A DNA stretch of 5,074 nt, taken from Candidatus Arcticimaribacter sp. (GTDB taxonomy: Bacteria > Bacteroidota > Bacteroidia > Flavobacteriales > Flavobacteriaceae). The position numbers were made by a program, and so were the translations under genes. Shown here piece after piece: positions 1 through 5,074 of this stretch; the first letter of the stretch is position 1; each line of letters opens with the position of its first letter. The stretch spans positions 1 to 5,074 of the forward strand of contig WTJB01000194.1 of the NCBI GenBank assembly GCA_011526335.1. Direction: 5' to 3'. Below the pieces are notes generated by a model that worked only from the letters and a program-made list of their open reading frames with translations, had not been told where the DNA came from and did not search any database.

Positions 1-955
1 AAACGCAACCGTTTGTGGGCTTACCCGTGCCGTTAAAAAGGACATCGAAGTTGCTGCTGATGCCCTAAAATACGCGAAGTTACCTCGCATTCATACGGGA
101 ATAGGAACCTCCGATTCTCATATCAAATACAAATTTAATTCTACACGCGATCAAATCATTGAACGTGCTGTTGCCGCTGTAAGTTATGCCAAGACTTTTG
201 TCGAGGACGTCGAGTTTTATGCCGAGGATGCAGGAAGAACAGATAATGAATTCTTGGCTCGGGTATGTGAAGCTGTAGTTGCCGCAGGTGCAACTGTTCT
301 AAACATTCCGGATACCACAGGATACTGTCTGCCCGAAGAATACGGTGCGAAAATAAAATACCTGAAAGAAAACGTTAAAGGAATAGATAAAGCAACGCTT
401 TCTTGCCATTGCCATAATGACCTTGGCTTAGCGACAGCCAACTCTATCGCTGGGGTACTGAATGGGGCTCGTCAAATAGAATGCACCATAAACGGTATTG
501 GAGAACGTGCAGGAAACACCTCATTAGAAGAAGTGGTTATGATCATGCGTCAACACCCTACGCTGAACCTCGATACACGTGTAGATTCAAAACTTTTATA
601 CAGTACTAGCCAACTGGTTTCTGACAGTATGGGAATGATGGTACAACCCAATAAAGCCATTGTTGGAGCAAATGCCTTTGCCCACAGTTCAGGAATACAC
701 CAAGATGGTGTGATAAAGAATAGAGAAACCTATGAAATCATGAACCCCCATGATGTGGGCGTTACGGAATCCGCTATTGTTCTTACTGCTAGAAGTGGTC
801 GAGCAGCCCTTGCCTACCGTGCAAAAAACATAGGTTTTGAACTAGACAAAATACAACTTGACAAAGTATATCAAGAGTTTTTAAAACTAGCTGATATCCA
901 AAAAGAAATAAGCGACGACGATATTCCAAAAATCGTTGAAGCGGCAAACATTTAA
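1..955 (+). CDS. leuA: 2-isopropylmalate synthase, short form (3' part; start lies upstream of the window)
   Basis: This enzyme condenses 2-ketoisovalerate with acetyl-CoA to 2-isopropylmalate, the first committed step of leucine synthesis in the cytoplasm. The frame is open from base 2 to the TAA at 953-955, giving 317 visible residues; the N-terminal part with the DTTLRDGEQ motif is cut off. Visible family marks, numbered from base 2, are CGLTRA (5-10), [12 protein letters not shown] (29-40), EDAGR (75-79), the metal-binding HCHNDLG (His136, His138), the signature NGIGERAGN (164-172) and SSGIHQDG (His233). The protein stops just after the DDDI element, so the roughly 120-residue C-terminal leucine-binding domain of E. 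coli-type LeuA is absent. The full protein is probably near 390 residues. An oddity is Tyr73 (in EFYAED), where E. coli LeuA has Ser. Family membership is certain. Isopropylmalate synthase is preferred over homocitrate synthase because of the leuCD and leuB neighbours. Confidence 0.95.
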   Translation, partial: NATVCGLTRAVKKDIEVAADALKYAKLPRIHTGIGTSDSHIKYKFNSTRDQIIERAVAAVSYAKTFVEDVEFYAEDAGRTDNEFLARVCEAVVAAGATVLNIPDTTGYCLPEEYGAKIKYLKENVKGIDKATLSCHCHNDLGLATANSIAGVLNGARQIECTINGIGERAGNTSLEEVVMIMRQHPTLNLDTRVDSKLLYSTSQLVSDSMGMMVQPNKAIVGANAFAHSSGIHQDGVIKNRETYEIMNPHDVGVTESAIVLTARSGRAALAYRAKNIGFELDKIQLDKVYQEFLKLADIQKEISDDDIPKIVEAANI

Positions 956-974
956 ATCCAATATTTACTTCAAA

Positions 975-2369
975 ATGAAGAAGACACTTTTTGACAAAGT
1001 TTGGGATTCGCACGTAGTACAACATGTAGAAGATGGACCTGATATCTTATTTATCGATCGTCATATGGTACATGAAGTAACGAGTCCTGTAGCGTTTTTA
1101 GGCTTAAAAAACAGAAACATTCCTGTATTGTATCCAGAACGCACTTTTGCTACTGCAGACCACAATACCCCGACCATCAATCAACACCTTCCGGTAGAAG
1201 ATCCACTTTCCGCCAATCAATTAAAAGCGTTGGAAGAAAACGCAAATGCACATGGCATTTCGTACTGGGGGTTAGGACACGAAAAAAATGGTATTGTACA
1301 CGTAGTAGGTCCAGAGTATGGAATTACACAACCGGGTGCAACCATTGTGTGTGGAGATTCGCACACTTCTACGCACGGAGCCTTTGGTGCTATCGCATTT
1401 GGTATTGGAACTTCAGAAGTAGAAATGGTACTCTCTACCCAATGCATTATGCAACCCAAGCCCAAGAGCATGCGCATTAACATCAACGGAGCACTCGGAA
1501 AAGGTGTTACCCCAAAAGATGTTGCCCTCTACATTATTTCTAGGCTAACCACCTCTGGTGCGACAGGATATTTTGTTGAATATGCGGGTGATGTGTTTAA
1601 AAGTATGAGCATGGAAGGTCGTATGACGGTATGTAACCTTTCTATTGAAATGGGCGCCCGTGGCGGTATGATTGCCCCAGACGAAAAAACCTTTGATTAT
1701 ATACAAGGGAGAGAATTCACCCCTACAGGGGAAGCCTGGGATACAGCCAAAGCTTATTGGGATACGCTGTATACAGATGAGGGAGCAACCTTTGACAAAG
1801 AATACCACTTTGATGCGAGTGAAATTGAACCCATGATTACCTACGGAACCAATCCGGGGATGGGAATGGGGATTACCAATGAAATACCCACAGCAGACAC
1901 TGTAGAAGGTGGCGCAGCAACCTATCAAAAATCCCTTAACTATATGGGATATAATGAAGGAGAAGACATGATTGGCAAACCCATCGATTTTGTTTTCTTG
2001 GGAAGTTGTACCAATGGACGTATAGAAGATTTTCGCGCTTTTGCAGAAGTAATCAAAGGACGAAAAAAGGCAGATAATGTTACGGCTTGGTTGGTGCCCG
2101 GCTCACATAAAGTATTGAATGCCATTAAAGAAGAAGGAATATTAGATCAATTGCATGACGCAGGTTTTGAATTGAGAGAACCCGGTTGTTCTGCTTGCTT
2201 GGCCATGAATGATGATAAAATACCTGCCGGAAAATATGCGGTAAGTACATCCAACCGAAATTTTGAAGGACGACAAGGCCCAGGATCGCGTACCCTTTTG
2301 GCCAGTCCTATAGTAGCAGCTGCCGCTGCAGTAACCGGAAAAGTAACTGATCCTAGAACTTTACTCTAA
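975..2369 (+). CDS. leuC: 3-isopropylmalate dehydratase (isopropylmalate isomerase), large subunit
   Basis: With LeuD this forms the aconitase-family enzyme that converts 2-isopropylmalate to 3-isopropylmalate through a dehydrated intermediate. In this operon it probably also isomerises citramalate through citraconate. The product is 464 residues, against 466 for E. coli LeuC. Visible motifs are [12 protein letters not shown] near the N-terminus, TADHNTPT, the [13 protein letters not shown] loop, and [10 protein letters not shown]. The three [4Fe-4S] ligands are Cys345 (GSCTNGR), Cys405 and Cys408 (GCSACLAMN), followed by [11 protein letters not shown] and a C-terminal AAAAVTG stretch. I chose the ATG at 975 because [15 protein letters not shown] aligns with the E. 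coli start MAKTLYEKLFDAHVV. The in-frame TTG at 936 would add 13 unconserved residues and overlap leuA. The leader is A/T-rich with no Shine-Dalgarno sequence. The gene starts 19 bases after leuA and ends 5 bases before leuD. Nothing is truncated. Confidence 0.98.
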   Translation: MKKTLFDKVWDSHVVQHVEDGPDILFIDRHMVHEVTSPVAFLGLKNRNIPVLYPERTFATADHNTPTINQHLPVEDPLSANQLKALEENANAHGISYWGLGHEKNGIVHVVGPEYGITQPGATIVCGDSHTSTHGAFGAIAFGIGTSEVEMVLSTQCIMQPKPKSMRININGALGKGVTPKDVALYIISRLTTSGATGYFVEYAGDVFKSMSMEGRMTVCNLSIEMGARGGMIAPDEKTFDYIQGREFTPTGEAWDTAKAYWDTLYTDEGATFDKEYHFDASEIEPMITYGTNPGMGMGITNEIPTADTVEGGAATYQKSLNYMGYNEGEDMIGKPIDFVFLGSCTNGRIEDFRAFAEVIKGRKKADNVTAWLVPGSHKVLNAIKEEGILDQLHDAGFELREPGCSACLAMNDDKIPAGKYAVSTSNRNFEGRQGPGSRTLLASPIVAAAAAVTGKVTDPRTLL

Positions 2370-2374
2370 ACATT

Positions 2375-2971
2375 ATGGCATACGATAAATTTACAGTACT
2401 GAACAGCACAGCTGTACCCCTACCGATAGAAAATGTTGATACAGATCAAATCATCCCCGCTCGCTTTTTAAAAGCTACAGAGCGAAAAGGCTTTGGTGAT
2501 AATTTGTTCCGTGATTGGCGATTCAACCAAGACAATACTCCCAAGGAGGATTTTGTTTTAAACAATCCAAAATACAGTGGAAAAATCCTAGTGGGTGGAA
2601 AGAATTTTGGATCGGGTTCTTCTAGAGAACATGCCGCTTGGGCCGTATATGATTATGGTTTTCGCTGTGTCGTATCGAGTTTTTTTGCCGATATCTTTAA
2701 GAACAATTGTTTAAACATTGGGGTACTACCCGTACAAGTGTCTCCAGAGTTTTTAGCAGAAATTTTTGCTGAAATAGAAAAAGATCCAGCAACGGAATTG
2801 GTCGTAGATCTTCCTGCACAGACCCTAAGCTTGAGCAGTACAGGATCGTCTGAATCTTTTGCGATCAATGCGTATAAAAAAGGAAACATGACCAATGGTT
2901 TTGATGATATCGACTACTTACTCAATATCAAAGAAGACATCAAAACCTTTGCCGCCAATACCCCTTTATAA
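2375..2971 (+). CDS. leuD: 3-isopropylmalate dehydratase (isopropylmalate isomerase), small subunit
   Basis: This is the swivel-domain partner of LeuC; together they isomerise isopropylmalate, and probably citramalate in this pathway layout. The product is 198 residues, against 201 for E. coli LeuD, and is intact. Diagnostic stretches are NVDTDQIIPARFLK (20-33), GFGDNLFRDWRF (39-50) and the substrate-loop motif GSGSSREHAAW (79-89), which reads GCGSSREHAPW in E. coli. These are followed by DYGFRCVVSSFFADIFKNN and the NIGVLPV strand. The ATG at 2375 lies 5 bases after the leuC stop and gives an N-terminus of the usual length, so the two subunits are probably translated together. The TAA at 2969-2971 is in the same reading frame as the next gene, which begins after only 9 bases. 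Methanogen-type homoaconitase small subunits are related, but length and context favour LeuD. Confidence 0.98.
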   Translation: MAYDKFTVLNSTAVPLPIENVDTDQIIPARFLKATERKGFGDNLFRDWRFNQDNTPKEDFVLNNPKYSGKILVGGKNFGSGSSREHAAWAVYDYGFRCVVSSFFADIFKNNCLNIGVLPVQVSPEFLAEIFAEIEKDPATELVVDLPAQTLSLSSTGSSESFAINAYKKGNMTNGFDDIDYLLNIKEDIKTFAANTPL

Positions 2972-2980
2972 ACTATAATT

Positions 2981-4513
2981 TTGGGCGTCACTACACCGCG
3001 TAATATAGAAATCATGGACACCACCTTAAGGGATGGTGAACAGACATCGGGTGTTTCTTTTTCCGCATCAGAAAAATTAACCCTCGCCAAACTGCTGTTG
3101 GAGGAGCTCAATGTTGATCGTATAGAAATCGCTTCGGCAAGAGTATCCGAGGGCGAATTTGAGGCCGTAAAACGCATTACCCAATGGGCGGAGGAAAACA
3201 ACCTATTGCAGCAAGTAGAGATCCTTACTTTTGTCGATAACGGTCGTTCTATTGAATGGATGGTAAACTCAGGGGCAAAAGTTCAAAACCTATTGACCAA
3301 AGGATCGCTAAATCATCTTAAATATCAGTTAAAGAAGTCTCCAGAACAGCATTTTAGTGACATTGCCCAAACGATTGCTTTAGCCCAAGAAAAAGGCATT
3401 ACAACTAATGTGTATTTAGAGGACTGGAGTAATGGAATGCGCAATGACAAAGCCTATGTCTTCGCTTTCTTGGACTTTTTGTCTACCCAAACGGTAGAAC
3501 GTATTCTATTGCCTGATACCCTCGGGGTACTAACCCCTCAAGAGGCACATAATTTTCTTGCGGAGATTATTGTGCGATATCCTGATATGCATTTTGATTT
3601 TCATGGGCACAATGACTATGATCTTGGGGTAAGTAATGCTATGGAAGCGGTAAAAGCCGGAGTACATGGCCTTCACCTTACCGTAAATGGTATGGGAGAA
3701 CGTGCTGGAAATGCTCCCTTAGCTTCTGTAGTAGCTGTGATCAATGATTTTATTCCGGAGGTAAAAACCAATATCAAGGAAAAATCCCTCTATAAAGTTA
3801 GCCAATTGGTCGCCACCTTTACAGGCTTTAGAATCCCAGTAAACAAACCCATTGTAGGGGCTAATGTCTTTACGCAAACAGCCGGAATTCATGCCGATGG
3901 AGATTCTAAAAAGAACCTTTATTTTAATGATCTTCTACCGGAACGCTTTGGACGGAAACGCTCCTATGCGCTAGGCAAAACCTCGGGGAAAGCCAATATT
4001 GTAAAAAACTTACAAGAATTAGGATTGACCCTTAACGATGAGGAGCTAAAAAAAGTAACCCAACGCATCATAGAGCTAGGAGACAAAAAACAAAAAGTTA
4101 CCACCCACGACTTGCCCTATATCATTTCGGATGTTTTAGACAGTGCGTCGGAAGATCAACATGTGGTGATCAAATCTTATGTGTTGACCCATGCCAAAGG
4201 ACTACAACCCTCTACAACCGTTTCTGTGGAAATTGACGGAGAGCTAATCGAAGAAAATGCTTCGGGTGATGGCCAATACGATGCCTTTATCAATGCATTG
4301 CGAAAAATTTATAAAAAGAAAGGAAAAGAATTACCGCGATTGACGGACTATGCCGTACATATTCCTCCAGGAAGTAATTCGGATGCCCTATGTGAAACCA
4401 GCATTACGTGGTTGCATGAAAACAAAGAATTTATTACCCGTGGATTGGATTCTGATCAAACCGTATCAGCGATAAAAGCCACAGAAAAAATGTTAAACAG
4501 TATAGTACTTTAA
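2981..4513 (+). CDS. cimA: (R)-citramalate synthase, LeuA family with C-terminal regulatory domain
   Basis: The likely reaction is pyruvate plus acetyl-CoA to (R)-citramalate, the entry to threonine-independent isoleucine synthesis. The product is 510 residues; Leptospira interrogans CimA is about 516. The catalytic barrel (about 8-280) has DTTLRDGEQ (13-21), the metal ligands Asp18, His208 and His210 (HGHND), and NGMGERAGN (236-244). A linker region carries FTQTAGIHADGD (His304, Tyr314), and the LeuA-type regulatory domain spans about 375-510. Residues matching the remembered Leptospira pyruvate pocket are Arg17, Leu82, Leu105, Tyr145, Glu147 and Thr180. LeuA enzymes carry His and Ser where this protein has Leu105 and Tyr145. 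Stretches such as LLTKGSL, NVYLEDWSNG and PERFGRKRSYALGK also match that enzyme as I remember it. The start is probably TTG 2981, because the first ATG (3014) would remove the first barrel strand. Annotation pipelines may simply call it a LeuA paralogue. Its activity is inferred. Confidence 0.88.
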   Translation: MGVTTPRNIEIMDTTLRDGEQTSGVSFSASEKLTLAKLLLEELNVDRIEIASARVSEGEFEAVKRITQWAEENNLLQQVEILTFVDNGRSIEWMVNSGAKVQNLLTKGSLNHLKYQLKKSPEQHFSDIAQTIALAQEKGITTNVYLEDWSNGMRNDKAYVFAFLDFLSTQTVERILLPDTLGVLTPQEAHNFLAEIIVRYPDMHFDFHGHNDYDLGVSNAMEAVKAGVHGLHLTVNGMGERAGNAPLASVVAVINDFIPEVKTNIKEKSLYKVSQLVATFTGFRIPVNKPIVGANVFTQTAGIHADGDSKKNLYFNDLLPERFGRKRSYALGKTSGKANIVKNLQELGLTLNDEELKKVTQRIIELGDKKQKVTTHDLPYIISDVLDSASEDQHVVIKSYVLTHAKGLQPSTTVSVEIDGELIEENASGDGQYDAFINALRKIYKKKGKELPRLTDYAVHIPPGSNSDALCETSITWLHENKEFITRGLDSDQTVSAIKATEKMLNSIVL

Positions 4514-4515
4514 AT

Positions 4516-5074
4516 ATGAAACTAAACATTGCCCTATTGGCCGGAGACGGCATTGGACCTGAAATCATTGATCAGGCTGTAAAAGTAAGTAACGCCATTG
4601 CCGATAAATTTGGTCATGAGATAAGCTGGACGCCTGCCCTTACAGGAGCTGCCGCTATAGATGCAGTAGGTGACCCCTACCCCGATGAAACCCATGCCAT
4701 TTGCGAAGCGGCAGACGCTGTCCTCTTTGGTGCCATTGGTTTACCCCGTTTTGACAATGATCCTTCTGCCAAGGTACGTCCAGAGCAAGGCTTGTTGCGT
4801 ATGCGTAAAAAACTGGGGTTGTTTGCCAACGTCCGCCCTACCTTTACTTTCCCGTCTCTTTTAGACAAGTCGCCCTTAAAGCAAGAGCGTATAGAAGGCA
4901 CCGATTTGGTATTTTTACGTGAATTGACCGGGGGAATTTACTTCGGAGAACGCGGACGCCTAAATGAGGGGAATACGGCTTTTGATACCTGTACCTATCA
5001 CCGTGAAGAAATTCAACGTTTGGCTAAAAAAGGCTTTGAATTGGCCATGACCCGAAGCAAAAAATTGTGCTGTG
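4516..5074 (+). CDS. leuB: 3-isopropylmalate dehydrogenase (5' part; continues past the window end)
   Basis: This NAD-dependent decarboxylating dehydrogenase converts 3-isopropylmalate to 2-ketoisocaproate. In this operon it probably also converts 3-methylmalate to 2-ketobutyrate for isoleucine. The first 186 codons plus one base are visible, about half of the usual 350-370 residues. Marks of the family are the N-terminal AGDGIGPEI (9-17), FGAIGLPRFD, GLLRMRKKLGLFANVRP (93-108) and RELTGGIYFGE. Arg97, Arg107, Arg135 and Tyr142 correspond with a constant offset to the substrate-binding Arg94, Arg104, Arg132 and Tyr139 of Thermus LeuB, as I remember them. The catalytic Lys and Asp residues lie beyond the window. 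The ATG at 4516 comes 2 bases after the cimA stop, in a different frame, and the leader is A/T-rich with no Shine-Dalgarno sequence. Isocitrate and tartrate dehydrogenases are relatives, but the LRK-type loop and the neighbours support LeuB. Confidence 0.97.
   Translation, partial: MKLNIALLAGDGIGPEIIDQAVKVSNAIADKFGHEISWTPALTGAAAIDAVGDPYPDETHAICEAADAVLFGAIGLPRFDNDPSAKVRPEQGLLRMRKKLGLFANVRPTFTFPSLLDKSPLKQERIEGTDLVFLRELTGGIYFGERGRLNEGNTAFDTCTYHREEIQRLAKKGFELAMTRSKKLCC

Larger units (their letters stand above)
1..5074 (+). other. Leucine/isoleucine biosynthesis operon, leuA-leuC-leuD-cimA-leuB (both ends outside the window)
   Basis: All five genes point the same way, with gaps of 19, 5, 9 and 2 bases, which leaves no room for a separate promoter or terminator between them. 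I therefore infer a single transcript. No leader peptide, attenuator or T-box is visible, as would be expected when the 5' end of the operon is missing. The arrangement puts two different acyl-condensing synthases upstream of one shared isomerase and dehydrogenase set. None of the four visible gene starts has a recognisable Shine-Dalgarno sequence, which fits Bacteroidota translation starts. Confidence 0.85.

Noticed and set aside
254..256. A TTG that could be read as the start of the first gene
   Set aside because: The frame is open back to base 2, and the residues before it ([23 protein letters not shown]) are conserved LeuA sequence, so the gene simply enters from upstream.
936..974. A longer leuC starting at TTG 936, overlapping the leuA end
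   Set aside because: The extra 13 residues do not resemble any LeuC N-terminus, while ATG 975 gives a protein that aligns with E. coli LeuC from its second residue.
1217..1928. Antisense open frames opposite leuC (1217-1486 and 1545-1928)
   Set aside because: They have no recognisable protein features and lie fully opposite a conserved gene, as expected of shadow frames. The same holds for the minus-strand frames at 217-441, 789-1025, 1940-2125, 2653-2895, 2914-3201 and 4677-4901.
2976..2983. TAATTTTG, a match to the Bacteroidota -7 promoter box TAnnTTTG, with a TTTG at 2948-2951 upstream
   Set aside because: The spacing of 24 bases is longer than the usual range of about 17-23. The transcript would begin inside the cimA coding region, and about one chance match of this short motif is expected in 5 kb.
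500..3712. Similar DNA at 500-517 and 3695-3712, which could look like a direct repeat
   Set aside because: Both encode the GERAGN-type signature shared by the two LeuA-family proteins; this is paralogy under protein constraint, not a repeat element.
4670..4864. A 64-residue plus-strand open frame inside leuB
   Set aside because: It overlaps conserved leuB sequence in another frame and shows no features of its own.

Overview
The window is one unbroken stretch of a branched-chain amino acid operon, with all genes on the + strand and only 2 to 19 bases between them. The order is leuA (3' part only), leuC, leuD, a second LeuA-family gene that I identify as cimA (citramalate synthase), and leuB (5' part only). 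There is no RNA gene, mobile element, CRISPR array, repeat family or non-coding stretch longer than 19 bases. No promoter or terminator can be supported, and both operon ends lie outside the window.

The organism is most likely a member of Bacteroidota, probably a flavobacterium (inference). The DNA is moderately AT-rich. The gene starts have A/T-rich leaders and no Shine-Dalgarno sequence, as is usual in that phylum. The protein sequences and the placing of a second, longer LeuA-family gene between leuD and leuB also fit what I remember of Bacteroidota leucine operons. I cannot name a genus.

Region by region: 1-955 encodes the end of a short-form 2-isopropylmalate synthase that lacks the usual C-terminal leucine-binding domain. 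975-2369 and 2375-2971 encode the large (Fe-S) and small subunits of isopropylmalate isomerase. 2981-4513 encodes a 510-residue enzyme with both the catalytic barrel and the regulatory domain. Its pyruvate-pocket residues match those I remember for the Leptospira interrogans citramalate synthase, position for position. 4516 to the end encodes the first half of 3-isopropylmalate dehydrogenase.

Working together, the two synthases probably feed one shared LeuC/LeuD/LeuB module. LeuA condenses 2-ketoisovalerate with acetyl-CoA and leads to leucine. CimA condenses pyruvate with acetyl-CoA, and the same isomerase and dehydrogenase then give 2-ketobutyrate, the isoleucine precursor, without threonine deaminase. 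The main point of interest is this threonine-independent isoleucine branch inside a leucine operon. A second is the contrast between a LeuA without a feedback domain and a CimA that keeps most of an isoleucine-binding site. These are known enzyme families; I see no wholly new system here.
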